Positions 22,461-35,400 of a stretch of 64,000 nt of DNA are shown here, one piece after another. The notes beneath the pieces are model-generated. The model was not told the DNA's origin. It made no database searches and saw only the letters and a program-made list of their open reading frames with translations. Both the position numbers and the translations under genes were made by a program. Source of the stretch: Stromatinia cepivora (Eukaryota; Ascomycota; Leotiomycetes; Helotiales; Sclerotiniaceae). The stretch spans positions 2,666,001 through 2,730,000 of the forward strand of contig RCTD01000001.1 of the NCBI GenBank assembly GCA_014898415.1, read 5' to 3'. Numbering within the stretch: the first letter of the stretch is position 1; every line of letters begins with the position of its first letter.

Positions 22461-25246
22461 CTAATTCAACCTCTCATCCAATAACTCTTGCACCCCCTTT
22501 TCCCCCAACTCCGGTATCAATCTCATGATAATAATTTCCACAATTCCATAGAGTAGGTGTTTATTACAATACACATCGCCGAATACATTCAACACATCTT
22601 CTACTTCTCGAATATGTCTTTCTTCCTTTGAGAATTCGGCTGTTTTCGCTTCGACATCGATATTAGTTTCCGAGGGGTGTAAAGAAGCACGGCCAAAATA
22701 AATATCCCGCACACTTATTGGTATCAACTCCAATATAGCCTGTGCACACCGTCGTCGTATTTCAATTGTTTCGGCAGGAGTTGGGGGGTTTCTAGCTGGT
22801 GCGAGCGTATTATTGGGGAAGAGGGTTTGACGGACTGTGCAGAGGAGGGGGGGCAGAAGGGTGGGGTCTAAAATGTGGGTGTGTATTTGGTGGGATAGGA
22901 GTCTATGGATGCTTGTTAGCTTGTAAATTTTACTATTGTTGAGACATCAGGTGTGCCAGCCTCCGGGGAGTTTATGTTTGTGCTGCGCATGAAAGATAGG
23001 GGAATTGGTGGGATGGATGGATGAAATGAATGGTAATGGATTGTAACCAAAAAATAGCATTTGATAGATCGAATAAGATAAGATCTTGACTGAATGTGTA
23101 ACATTACCACTGGAACCGGGTGTTCAAACACCCCCAGCGAAGTCATCAGATGTTTTTGCTCGCCTCGGCCATGATATAGATGGGGGCCAAGAAGCGGAGA
23201 AACGTGTAAAAAAAAATGCAGATCTTCCAAGTTTTACAAAGAAAAGAGAGCGGCAATTGACTGGTTTAGGAAATGCCTTTTGGTGGGGAAGGAATATGCG
23301 CAGTAATGATGCGAGGCGTACTAAAATGTATTGAGCCGGGCGCTTAGGGAAGGCCATCGTAAGGCACGACACATTTTCCGACCCAAATTCGAAGCACCAC
23401 AATACGAAACGTAACAACAGGGATAAAAAGGATAATTCATAATTCATAATTCAATGCGGGCAACGGGAAATGTGTTATGGTTGAATGCAAAATGATGCAG
23501 GTTCAAAGAATGATTGGATTCAAAAGATATGACCGCATGATGCCAGTGCGTACACTATTTCTCGAGGGATTATCAAATCCATTAATTCGAGGTTACATTA
23601 CATTCTAGTGGCTGACGCCTATGCATATGAAGAGACTCCTCATTCGGCATTCTGCAGGCCCTTGTCATGCATACCGATAACGGGAACTTTTTAAATCCCT
23701 GATGATGAACAGCATTGTTAAACGACTTCGTTTCTGCAAGCTAACTGGAACGTTTTTGGTCAAGTGACCAAAATCTCATGCGGTGTGATATATAGATGGT
23801 CTGACGGACCGCCGAAAATGGATTCTGGAACTCGGGACATAAAAAAAGAAAATGATCAATCATAGTAACTTACTTATCAATCATGCCGTCTGTATCTCCA
23901 ATTTTTCCAGGACCGGTAATTGCACCCCATTGAAGAAGAGACAATGTGGCGCTCAGCCATGGCATGCGAGTATCCATATCTAGCAAAGTAGACACGCATG
24001 ACCATAACTTCATCTTGAGAATAGGCCGCTTGAGTGGTTGAGCTCTAGCCCAAGGTAGTGCTTGCGAATTCATCGGCGGTTCCGAATCATCGTTCGGTAA
24101 CGTTAAGCCAGTAGGTTTCGTGGAAAGAATACGAGACGGCAATGAAGATGAGGTTGCAATAGCAATGATTATAACCCGAACCGTGGCGAACGCTAGAAAC
24201 AAATATTGAAGAACTAGCCAAAAGGTTTTCTGCATCGATTTCCCAAAGTTCGAAGTTTTCGCGCCACCATCTTTAATATCCAATAAGTTTGGCCTGGTAA
24301 TTTCGGAATTTGACCTGTCAACTCGGACTTGCGCTTTAGATTTCGGTAGTCGAGCTTGTATGACTTCTGCAATCTTCATGATACCTTCCCATAATAACCA
24401 CGGTTCGCAGGCCTTACCTCCAATACCATTGCCCAGTATCATCTCTGAGAATATTTGACCAACCAAGGATGTCAAACAATCATTTTCGAGATCTTCCGTG
24501 GGTAATAAAACGGCTAAAACGCCGTTAACGATTAACTGTCTATAGGCAGCTTCATTATTAGACTGTCTCTTGATCGTATCGGGATCTCCTTCAAGCGGAA
24601 CTGGCGACAATGGTGCAAAAGGCCAAAGCGAATGATATACTTGTCGCGGGTCCACCGAAATTGGCTCTGGGTGTAGGGAGTAGTGCGATGTTCTATATAC
24701 TTTTCACAATAAATTAGTATTTGTCACTTGATGTACCTCATAAGTAGCTATACTTTTAACATGTGTATCCAACAAGTCTGGCAGTTCTTCAAACAACAAG
24801 CTCTCCAAGTCCACCTTCCTTAACCTTTGTTCCAGAGCTCTCGTACAATGCGCAATAATTTTTACCACCTCTTCCACAAACACTTGATCCGGTGTAATTT
24901 TCGCATACCACGTATACACAAATTCCCTTATTATGATTGCTATAAATGCGTACAGTTGCAGGTCAACCTCGTTACTACTCGTTAACGGGGGAAGTATCTC
25001 ATCGATTGGAGCTGGGGTGCTACGACCCTTCTCACTAAGGTGTGAGCATAATGTGCGACGTATGAACAATAATGTAGATCTATCCGAGATAGCATCTGTA
25101 GAGAGGTTGCGGTTGGTGGGAGCGGCTGGAGTATTAGGTCGAGAGTTCGATGTTGCTATCGTTTCTGGAGAGATAGCGGTGGTGTTCACAATTGTATGAG
25201 CTTTCGAGCGAGGCTGAAAGGGTGTGCGCACAGGTACGCCTGCCAT
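22461..25246 (-). CDS. PXA-domain protein
   Basis: Three exons: 25246-24754, 24699-23874 and 22902-22461, giving 586 aa. Exon 1 has a disordered N-terminus and then the PXA opening (FIRRTLCSHL, LQLYAFIAIIIREFVYTWY). Exon 1 joins exon 2 as HVKIYRTSHYSLHPEP, followed by DPRQVYHSLWPFAPLSPVP, a family hallmark. The choice of donor (gtatag at 24753) is forced by frame. A hydrophobic stretch (TFWLVLQYLFLAF) may be a membrane segment. Exon 2 joins exon 3 as DGMIDKLLSHQIHTHILDP. PXA domains are found in sorting-nexin-like endosomal proteins (family knowledge); no PX domain is visible here. The second intron is 971 bp, far longer than any other in the window; branch gctaac and acceptor tag are present. 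It could hide an extra exon, but the protein reads through without a gap. Confidence 0.85.
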
Positions 25247-26699
25247 TGCTTAGGTAGATACGGGTCGAATGGCTGCAAAATCATGGCGAGCTGCTGGACA
25301 TGATGTTAAATATGACGATGATATTTTGTTGCGTGGAATGAAGAGGATGAGGCTGTAAGTGAGTTTTAAGATGGGTAATGGGTGATGCATGCATACGTTA
25401 GGGGACGATGTGGGCATCTTAGGCTAGAACCAATAAGACGGATGTCCAGCCTTGTTGCACCATAAACCTTACCGCCTGCCGTGTCGACATTGTCTGGAAT
25501 TTTACCAACAATCACATTCAAACACAAATCTGTCAACACGTCTCTTGAAATCATTATAGTCTGATACAATTCCTTATTGAGAATCCGATTTCTATAACCA
25601 TGTTTCTCTTTTCTTCACCGGGCAACAACTCTGCAAGCACGTCGGGCTCACGGGGGAAGCTTTACAGTCTCCTCTACCATGAGTCTTCCCCTTTATATCC
25701 ATCTACTTCTCAAAAATAGTCATATCCTTATGCTTCTAGTATTGCATAATAACTTTGCCTTGCATCCTCGCAAATCAAATGGAATGTTTCTATCTTATTT
25801 TTGTCGAAGATACGCGACAAGTGTTCTGCAGATTATGATACTGCAAAATGAGATATGTATTCAACAGAGCTTGTGAAGTTCAATTGGGGAATGTGGACTC
25901 AAAGAGTGAAATATTAATGGGATGTTTTGGAAAATCAAGCATGCCTATCTATATATTAAGTTTAATATATTAAATTTTTATAGATAAAAACCTTTGCGAG
26001 GAAAACTCGCCTTATATTTCATTGGGGTTCCAGGGAACGGTCGTGTAGTTACAATCACAGAAAAAAATCGATCTGCAATCAATCAGTAAACCATTTACTA
26101 TCACATCCCTTAAATCTAGTATATCTATTTAAATGCATACCTCCCTGCCAGTGAAGATAAGTTCGAGTCAAGTGAGCAAACTACTTCATCATGGTGAATT
26201 CGAACATGGGGATTATGATGCCATTACGACTGTTTGTTGTGAATATGGATTCATGGATCAAATCATTCCTCGCCTTCCATATTTGTTGAATCTGCCGATC
26301 TACATTATCCTTAACTGAGTAAAACAATCAAATAACGCACCTTGTATCACATGGATGCTACGAGTTTTAATTCACATTGATATGAGACGAGTTTGTTGAC
26401 CTTGCTCTTTCGTACCATTTACTTATGGTATGTCCACACAATGCAAGTGGTAGCCTGTTCGACGAATAATCCAGGCACTCATATACATCACATCCTTCGC
26501 TCAGATACGAACCGCGTCATGAAGGGTCTATTACATATCTAGTAAGTGAGTACTTTGTAGTTAATCCATCATACTTTAGATTGATTTGGATGGAATAGTT
26601 CTTTTGATACCTAGTTGAAGGAGTGTTGATGATTTGACTCGGGTCGCGACTAATATCCTGGATCTTCACATTTCGCAATTTCAACAGCACCTTCGAGTG
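25247..26699. other. Spacer upstream of the PXA gene
   Basis: Promoter side of the PXA gene followed by AT-rich DNA. No supported gene. A 61-residue plus-strand frame at 26133-26318 (with GDYDAITTVCCEYGFMDQI) looks somewhat protein-like but has no partner exon or recognisable family. Confidence 0.4.
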
Positions 26700-28070
26700 G
26701 AACTATGTAGCACACGCTCCAAATTCAAATTATCAAAAGCTAATGCCAAGAGTCTTCCCTTCTGAGCCTACGATGGTGGATACCGTCCTAAGACACGCAG
26801 GTTCGATTTGGGCTTTTAAGAGAAGTTTTGACAGCACGTTCACCACAGATGGAGTGTCGAATTTTCTTAGAGTATCTAGGTCGATGTGTCATCGGATAAC
26901 AAGTAGAAAGGCTTCTGTTGCTCATCTTACAAGGATATCCATAAACTATCTCTTCCTAACCCCCTTCTGGTACTAGCCGCGGTACCTCACTATGTTACAT
27001 ATTTGAAAAATCTCGGCGCCCATAACCCCAGTAGTTCTGTCATCTGTCTCCGGAAGTTATCTACTATTGGAAGATCTTGTCGAGCTCTAGCCGCATTTCA
27101 TGGCACTACTATGAAGTCTTCAACTAGCGGCTCTATGGTCTTACAAAACATTCCAATCAAAGCCTCTCAAAACATCCTGTTGCACTTCTGAATGATTTGA
27201 TTACAGGCCTCATCCTGACAAGTATGCGATGGTCATCGATATCATGTGTCATTGTAAAAACTCACTACCATCCGGCGCATGTTCGACCCTAAGGCACGAA
27301 TCACCAACTAGTACTGCCCTATGTGACTGGTCTTCCAAAATATAATGCCAATCAAACGTCTCTTAAAAGATTATGTTGCATGTCTCTAGCTCCTTCTCTA
27401 CATGCCTCATCCTAGCACGTATATAATAGCTACCATTAATCGATACCACTACAGGGATTTGATGGTGTTCATGGTGTCCGACAAGTTGTTCAAACCTACG
27501 ATACGGCACAGTTTTGAAGCTAATTGACACCATTAGTATTCTAAAGTGTCCCAAGGAATCGTTAAGTTTGATAGTGCTTTTTGGACCTCATTATTAGGAC
27601 TGTAGATATCCTCTGTTGCATATCTGTACAAGGATATTATCCATAAGTTCTTTACAGAATCATATATTACTTCTTTAGTTTCGATATTCTCAAACATTAT
27701 AAATCAACTTACCCTAGTCATCAACAGACTTTGTAACGTCGCCCTTGCCTCTTTGGGATCAGTGCTCTTTCCCCTAACACACACATCAGATCCAGAAACT
27801 TCTTCCTTTGAGATCTACTCCAAGGTTCTCCCGCTTAGAACTTCAACGTTTTAACTTTTGGTTCGAAAACACAACGCAAAGCAGTATGTAATTAAAGAGC
27901 GAAAAAAAGTAGATAAATCTAAACAAGGTACCGTTCAAATTAGCCACCCAGAAGCCCGCGGCGAACGGTATCACAAGCAAGGCATTTGCGCTGCATATTG
28001 AATAAGAAACAATACCGGCACTTATAACACGATTCGGTGGGAGCAATGGTATTCTCGGATACCATACCAA
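26700..28070 (-). pseudogene. Decayed protein-coding relic with internal repeats
   Basis: The minus strand carries protein-like fragments broken by stops and frame changes. From 28070 there is a hydrophobic segment (LPPNRVISAGIVSYSICSAN) that could be a membrane helix. Near 27810-27700 another fragment reads VRGKSTDPKEARATLQSL and ends at a good donor (gtaagt). At 27480-27310 and again at 27240-27060 two diverged copies of one unit occur: RMRHVEKELETCNIIF corresponds to RMRPVIKSFRSATGCF (the latter across a frame), and DWHYILEDQSHRAVL corresponds to DWNVL, stop, DHRAA. A third partial similarity lies at 26900-26950. I do not recognise the family. Tandem duplication followed by decay is the simplest reading; a gene with many introns is less likely because of the stops. 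Confidence 0.33.
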
Positions 28071-28456
28071 CTATGTCTCCGTTTGTGTTAGAAAACTTAA
28101 ATCATGCTTAGCTTGAGTCTGGCTCAACGCATGACGCAATTCGACGATTTAAATTCTCAAACTAGATATAGTCGACTTTCTAGTTTATTGATCGAAAACA
28201 TTTGCCGATTTTAATTTTGAAACTGGCATAGTCGAGCTTTTAGTCGAGTGGTCTGTTTGACTAGCTCCCAGCGCCTTGGGTACAAATACTCTGCTTCCCC
28301 TCGACGTTTTTCGAGTTTTTTCTTTTCTTTTTCTTCAGAGCGCAACGACGATTTAAGCTGCCACCTATCCATCTTTCGCTGCTTTCTTCCCCAAATAATT
28401 TTGCTACTTTTGTTCGTAACTTTGGGCTGCCACCTCTCCCCTCCCTCTCTCCTTCT

Positions 28457-28870
28457 TCAAATGATCTTGCTGCCTTCGGGTGGTGAGAGATGGGGAAGGA
28501 AGAGAGGAAGGAGGAGGCACCCCGTCCTCCATCTGCGCCTTTCTCAAATGATCTTGCTGCCTTCGGGTGGTAAGAGATGGGGAAGGATGCAGTGGAAAGA
28601 CGGGGGCTCTGCCTTTCACTCGTCTTCTCAAATGATCTTGCTGCCTTCGGGTAGTAAGAGATGGGAAGACAGGTGGAAGATGGATGCGTGGTGGCCCATA
28701 GCTACGAACGAAGGTAGGAAGATTATTTGGAGAAGGAAGCAGCGGGAGGTGGAAGGTGGTGGCTTAAATTCTTGTTGCGCTCCGTGACTCTGGGCTGCCA
28801 CTCTCTGCTTTCCATATGCGCCTTTCTCAAATGACCTTGCTGCCTTCGGGTGGTGGGGGATGGGGAAGGA
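28457..28870. repeat. Four-copy minisatellite with a 43-44-bp core
   Basis: Copies start at 28457, 28542, 28628 and 28827 and share TGATCTTGCTGCCTTCGGGT followed by (A/G)GTGAGAGATGGGGAAGG-like sequence. Spacings are about 85, 86 and 199 bp. The intervening DNA is also related, with recurring GCTGCCACC and purine-rich GGAAG runs. Because the repeat is read in one frame, a 179-residue plus-strand frame contains repeated ILLPSGG-RWGR, but it opens at a GTG and looks like translated repeat, not a gene. Confidence 0.9.
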
Positions 28871-30616
28871 AGCAGTGGGAGGCTGAGGGTAGGCGGCCCA
28901 GAGTTGCGTTAGGTCGATTTCATGTGGTCACGTGGAAGCATGTGATCCTAGGGCTAAGTACGTTTAAACTCTATAATGGGTGTGGAGGATCTCTACATCT
29001 ATTCCTTTTCTTATTTAGCTCAATTATATTGTCATATACGTATTTTAGCCTCCTCGTGCAAGAGGTGATCAACCAACTCGGAAGTTCTCTCTCTTCATCC
29101 CATGTTATCATAATCCTGGCTTTCTCCTTCAAAAGTATATACTATGTTCTAGGCAATTGCAATAGTACTCGGGGATTTCATAATGTGGAACATGAAAGCG
29201 ATACATACCATCATTTTCGCGTATAGCTGAATCGATTAGTTCCAAATAGTCAATCATTGTCTATACGTACCGCAGTCGATAAAAGCACCACAACTCTCAT
29301 CTTCCTTCATACTCCCAACAAAACTCCCTACTTCTACCCACGCAAGCCGCTTATCTCCCTTGTAAAAGCAGTTCCACAACCGCAACTTCCAATCAATACC
29401 ATCTAAACTCCAAAACCCCCAACTATCGCAAAATAATCAAACTCCCTCCTCTGTTTTCCATTTATCGAAAACTTACCCTTCGATTCATCTCCACATCCAT
29501 CCTTCCCAATTCAAGGTCCCCCATTCCCAGTCAGAATAAAATCCTCATATCCAAAGCCCTTCTAATAAAAATCAAATCCCCTCCCTTCCTACTATCTATC
29601 ACATCATGTCTATCAATATCTAGCTACTAGTATCAAAGTCCAAGCTCGTTTTTCTTTTTTTTGTTTTCCTGAAGTTGAATTTGTGAATATGGAAAGGATA
29701 TGATCTTAAATAGATGACTATTCGAAGCACGCTGGTCTTTTAAACTGTTGAATGATATCTATAGAATGGGTATATATTAGACTGTTTGATAGGTATAGAG
29801 GGCTGGGTTTGTTAGAATTAAGAAATAGATGATTGGTGGGAGTTGTGTTTATTTAAATACTAATATTCATTTGGGTACTTGTGCTTATTTGACATTTATA
29901 TCTGTATATCCAGGTATGAATATTTATAATCACTCAAATACTCAAATCGAATACGAACAATAAAGCCCTTGATATTATATAAACAGATAATCAGAATATT
30001 ACTCATTTAATAGATATCTATAAAAGAAAAATTAATACACTAATATTCTCAATCTCAATCCTTTAGAAAACTACTGACTTAAGAATATCGATATAAAAAC
30101 TATAAATTCGAAGTCTCATTTCTCACTTAATATAATTCACTAAGAAAACCCTTCAAAGTACTGTACTCTTATCCTTGTTGTCTTTACTTAATTTCACTAA
30201 GATGGATGCCAAGAGTTGTGTATATATCTAATAAAGTTGTATGTATTTATTCTTGATAAATCAGATAAGTAGTTGTAAATACCTATTAATTAATAAACTT
30301 CTATTATCTCGATACTAGACCCTATTGTGCTGAAGAATAGTAGATTGGTTCTAGCTGAGCGTATATCCAATTCAGCGTGACGATTGAGACATTTATGTAG
30401 GTGAGGTGTTTGCAGCAGATTTTCACCCTGGCTCGTTGTTAGATACTTCGTACTTTGTTCATTTCTGAATTTCAAGCTATGTTATCGCAGAGTTATATGA
30501 AGAAAATGACACTTTAATCCGCGCTTCTATGTCGCCAGGTATTCAATGATCCTCGGGTATATCCTTAAAACGCCAATATCAATATCACAAATTGTGCACA
30601 GAAAATGCAATGAAGT
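28871..30616. other. AT-rich spacer downstream of MTW1
   Basis: No supported coding frame. From about 29640 to 30300 the DNA is strongly AT-rich with many short ATATCTAT/AATACT words. It contains the 3' flank of the minus-strand MTW1 gene at its right end. I see nothing else in it. Confidence 0.5.
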
Positions 30617-31719
30617 TCATGTTCCTTCATCCATCGCATCTCCGTCTCCTGGCGGTGCAGCGTGACTTTCAACCATTCCCACAACTCTTTCTAAATCCTC
30701 CACCTCTCCATTCCCAAGTTTTCTCCCCTCACCCTGCCATTCTCCATCTCTCACTTCACCTTGCGAGCCTAATTCCAAGCCTCGCACGTTCTCTAGATGT
30801 CGCCTTGTCTCTTTTTCAATAAACTCCAATCTCTCCCTTCTCCAACTCTTCTCTTTTTCTCCCACCATCCCATCCATGCCATCCCCTTCTGACAACTCTT
30901 TCAATCTCGGCCCTAGATTATCCAGTAACTGTCTTAGCGCAGGCAGTTGAGTTAATGCGAATTCGGTCGTTGTTGCAATGGGGTGCTTTCCATCCTTGGT
31001 CAAGTTTCCCTTCTTTTGCAAGAATGCCAATGAGGCTCGTTCATCGTCTTCTGCATCAACATCCATTTCAGTACCGTCCTCAGCCTTCACATTCTTCTTT
31101 GTCGGACTTGCGATTGGTGATATAACTCCTTTCAATGCCGCAATGGTTTTCTCATTCCTCTCCTTCTCTGCTCTTAACACCGCGTTCAACTTCATCGTCT
31201 CCCTTAACCTCTTCCTCTGCAATGTAACAGTTTCCGAAGTCGGCGCCCCACTCGCACCCGCTCCATTTTCCTCTACTCCTCTAAAATCCAGCCCTTCGTA
31301 ATGACTCAGCCTAATCCAATCTCTAACATCCGCCGGCACCGCAAAGACGTTCCGCAACAAATAAATCTCCATCTTGTCGAAATTCTTATCAATCTTCGCA
31401 TTGAGTAATGTCTCCAGCTTATAGACTCCGTATTCGATTTCGTGCTGACATTGTGTTGCTACATCATCGGCGGAGAGGGTGGAGGTGGGTGTGAAGCCAA
31501 TTGAGGCAGGAGGAGCGGCGAGAAGACCCTTTTCGAGCGCATCGATGGCGCGGAATGCGAGAAGGTTGATACTGTTTATTATGTCATCAATGACAGCCTG
31601 CGGAGATGTTAGAAAGGCACTATTAGGAATGCACGGTACTGGCATGATTATATGTCTACACTTACAATTGGTCTGTATGTAAGGTGCTCCGTGAGGAGAG
31701 CAGTGTCTGCAGCACTCAT
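30617..31719 (-). CDS. MTW1: Kinetochore protein Mis12/MTW1
   Basis: Two exons: 31719-31666 (18 codons) and 31597-30617, with a 68-bp intron, giving 344 aa. The N-terminus reads TEHLTYRPI joined to AVIDDIINSINLLAFRA, the hallmark head domain of Mis12/Mtw1, followed by ALEKGLL and a helical segment with the conserved E-x2-YGVYKLETLL. Coiled coils follow (about 145-175 and 255-310). The C-terminus is acidic with DEGT at the end. The protein is the founding subunit of the MIND/Mis12 complex that links inner-centromere CENP-C to the Ndc80 microtubule-binding complex (family knowledge). A Lys/Asp/Glu-rich loop (about 180-205) with VKAEDGTEMDVDAEDDE is probably disordered. Intact, with all junctions in frame. 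Confidence 0.92.
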
Positions 31720-32127
31720 AGTTGTTGTGGTCGTTTTCGAGTACTGTTTTGCGCCGATGGTGCTAAGGAAACCGAATATACAAATGTGCCGCGGATGTTA
31801 CAGAGAAATTCAAGTACTTGTAGCACAAATAAGCAACAAAATAAATCCACAGATGGGTAAGTTGTTCTAGTTCTTGGGAAAAACGTTGTCGACTGGAAGA
31901 TGAAGATGATGAAGAATTGCGGGGGACGCGTTTAACAGGGGTATATTTTGGCGTGATCCCGACTTCTCGATATTTGCGCTCCCGGTGAGCTCAGCCTATA
32001 ATTCCCGGTGACCCTTCAGATTTGTTGAAGGCATCCTTTACTTGGTCACGCTTACTAATAACTACACATCCAATAATTTTTGTCAATGATAAGATTCTAT
32101 ACCGTCGAGGAGGTAAAAGCATTATCT

Positions 32128-32241
32128 ATTTATGTACTTACTTATCATTTATGTACTTACTTATCATTTATGTACTTACTTATCATTTATGTACTTACTT
32201 ATCATTTATGTACTTACTTATCATTTATGTACTTACTTACT
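32128..32241. repeat. Six tandem copies of a 19-bp unit
   Basis: The unit ATTTATGTACTTACTTATC is repeated six times without change except for the last base or two of the final copy. Perfect identity suggests recent expansion or slippage. Because 19 is not a multiple of three, the array is open in all plus-strand frames, producing artefact frames rich in YVLTYHLC. Confidence 0.97.
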
Positions 32242-32260
32242 GTGAAGGAAAGGGAGGTGT

Positions 32261-32442
32261 GAAGTCTGGTTACCGTGACATCACCAATTTGTCATTTCTA
32301 TCCTAATCAGATGTGCAACAAAACTTTTGGAGGAAGTGAATGTGTGGGTGACAGAGCGAAGTCTGGTTGCAGTTAAATTATCAACTTATTGTTTCTATTC
32401 TCCCCCAGATATGCAACAAAAATCTCAAGGGGAGTCGAATGA
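32261..32442. repeat. Diverged direct repeat, two copies about 97 bp apart
   Basis: Copy 1 (32261-32341) and copy 2 (32358-32442) share, in order, GAAGTCTGGTT, TTTCTAT-C-T, CAGAT-TGCAACAAAA and GGAG-GAATG blocks. They lie directly next to the 19-bp array. Judged by eye; an alignment would be needed for identity. Confidence 0.55.
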
Positions 32443-35400
32443 GCTTGAAAAGTGCGCGGGTGCATCTACAATCTATGCAGCTGTGGTTGAGAACCGAAAG
32501 AACAGACAATTGTTATACTAGCAGTGTATGATAGATTCAAGCACTTGGTTGCTCTCAGACTCATTTAAACTCGTTGTATTGTGACTGTCAAAGCCTATGA
32601 GAGGATGTCCTGTTGAAAGAGCACTGCCTCAAAACCAGAATGTTGACAACAGAGAACAGTGCATAGGTTGAAAGTCATGACGCGCCCAACCTCGAATGGA
32701 AACAGATGAATCTTCGAGGGGAGGGAAAGAGAGACATTCATAAGCCATTGGCCGGAACTTGCGCCTTCCAAATAGAACAATCATCGGGACCGAAGCTTGA
32801 TCAAACCATAACCAACCCAAGACAGTTCTAAAATAATACCGCGCGATTTAACGGACAAAACCGACAACATCAGATTTTATCGGAAAATCCAAAAATTCAT
32901 GATCTTCGAATCATTCAATTGAACTTATTTAAACCCTAATATTTTTGTTAGTGCCAAAATTCATAATAACTACCATATAATCGGGCTGGCATTCAGCTTA
33001 AATTCGGTCGGACGAACATTAGACCGCCCTCTATAGGTTTATTGATTGGTAATATTATTATGGCTAGGAGATTTTTACCAACAGCTTCTGACACCGAAAA
33101 TATCAGGCAGAATCGGTATGATATTCGTCCGCACAGGAGTTCGGCAGAGCCCGAATCTCTCGAGATTATACAGTATAATATTCGATCCGTACAGACATGG
33201 ATTGGGGAGATACAAGATATCGAGACCCGCTGTCACAGTGGAATCATGCGCTCCCAGTGAAGTTGCACTTGCGTCAGTAGTTGTGGTGGGGACGATTCAG
33301 CACCCATAAGTGGGAATGTGTACGCTATGTGAACCTTGAGGTTCAATGCTAGCAGTGCGTTGATACTCGCTACAGCCAGCTCCATAGACTGTAGAAGTTA
33401 AATCTCTACATTAGATGGTACCGGTAGCAGAGCTGGTAGTTGTCTCATCGGCGCTGAGCCTCAACCCGTCGTCATTGAGACTGATAGGATGTTTCTGCCG
33501 TGAGTGGTTGCAAGGAGGAATACGAAGAAAGGAGTAAAGAATCGTACGAAGCGTTATAAATTGGAAGATGAAATGCTGTCGAGTTGTGGGGTTGTGGAGG
33601 TTGGCTAATTGTGTTTTAAGAGTTTGATAACGATTCAATGCGAGTATTGTAGAAAGATGAGGTGGAAGAGAAATCTGGTCTGTGGTTTCACACTGACCAT
33701 CAATTTATGTACGAACTATATTAGCTGAGATATTACTGAACTCTAAGACCAGATACAGACTGATGCTGCCTCCGCCAACATGGTCAACCTCTTATATGGA
33801 CTGAACGATGATTCAGCAACTGAAAATGACTGACTAAAACCGTTTCGACAATTATAACAAAAGTGTATTTGATTATGTAGAATTTACTGATAAAGCAATG
33901 GATTCGCTGCGCCCTGACTTATTCTAATTTCGTCCAAGACACTGACTGACACTGTCTGGTACGGAATCCGGGTAAGATCTCCCCGATCTACAGAATAATT
34001 ATGGCATGTTGAAATTTAATTTCAATGATAAAAAACATCATTCGTAGAGGACATATTATTTTCAAGAAATTAGACTAATTTCCTCGATTTTGGTGTCGAG
34101 TCGAAGACCTTTGATACCTAACGAGAGTTTAAGCTTGCCCTCACCCTATAAACACGACATTCATCAATCTACTAAATTGAGGTCCATCGATTGTAATAAA
34201 TGATAAATGATAAATGATATCGATGAGGTTGTTATTGATTTGGTCGTTTTAGGTTTTTGTTGAAAACTCAAATAGAGTGAGAAACAACCAAAATGTATTT
34301 TCAGGGGATCGATTGAGATCCGAGGGTGCCCCGCGGGATAATGCCATGAATCAAGGTATTCGCGTCTAGAGGAAATCAATGAATTGATTGAAGCTATCAA
34401 GGTTTTTTTCTTTCTTGCTCCCTCCTGAGTCCGTTACACAACGTCTTTCCGGCGCTTCGGTATACCGGTACCCAAAAAAAGAAACTGGTGTTCAACAACG
34501 CCTGTGTAACCTTAGCTGTCAAATCTTCAAAGCTGACCGGATGGCCTGAATTTTTAATTTAACTCCCCGGGATTCTTTCGGGGAGTAGGAGATTCCATAA
34601 CATCGGGACAATTCCACACGTGACACGGCATAGGTACAGTTAGCTCGAGCCTCGAGGGCGGCATGAAATACATGACACCTGCAACTAGAGTTGTTCGAAG
34701 TCAGTGTACGATTAGATACTATTAGCTGCCGGTGCTGCTCAGCCTGCCCATCCAATTTTCCGAAGCTAGAACCTTGATTCGTAAGCACTACATAAGCACT
34801 ACATACACCATTTTCATATCTTCAGGAACAACAGGAAAGGTTGTTTCTGTATAACTTTTCCTTTATTACCGCATTCACTATTCACTGTGCAGATCCCACT
34901 ATTGTGATTCGATTGCTTCCGTCCCGTAGTACAAGTTAATCTATACCCGACGAAACCTGGTGAACTCATTATTACTCTATTGCTAAAAGTGGTAAAGTGA
35001 TGAGGGGCATCAGGGGCTCCAATATATTCAAGCGAGCTGTTTGGCCCATTTCACACGTTTCTCATCGCCGGTACCTTGCATTTCTAACAGGGTGTATAAA
35101 ACCTTTAGTCCAGATCGATCTTCGTGTTGCTATACGCTCCAGAGAGAAGAAAGAGGAGGAAAGAGAACGGAGAACGGCTTGTGAAATTCTAAATGCGCGG
35201 ACAAGTTCCCAATTTGTAAGTTTGTAACCTGCAACACTCCATCTCCTAAATTTAAAGACCCTGCTTGGCTTCTCCCCCAGAACTATTCACGGACCGGACC
35301 TAGAATTTCGTATCCATTGTGTAACAATTCTCCGGTTTAATATGGAACGGTGCCCATCGTTCCCATTGTTTTATTTCTAGAAAACTTGTAACTACTTCAC

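Noticed and set aside
28239..28305. tRNA-like stretch with an A-box-like TAGTCGAGTGG
   Set aside because: The A-box fits, but the downstream B-box-like GGTACAAATAC has several mismatches and no cloverleaf with an acceptor stem can be drawn.
28248..28787. 179-residue plus-strand frame
   Set aside because: Opens at a GTG and its repeated ILLPSGG-RWGR is just the translated minisatellite.
32022..32306. Plus-strand frame with repeated YVLTYHLC
   Set aside because: It is a translation of the 19-bp tandem array, which is open in all frames.
33042..33260. Frame with SLEIIQYNIRS, similar to the opening of Tad-type LINE endonucleases
   Set aside because: Similarity is limited to about ten residues and does not continue in any frame; no reverse transcriptase motif was found nearby.
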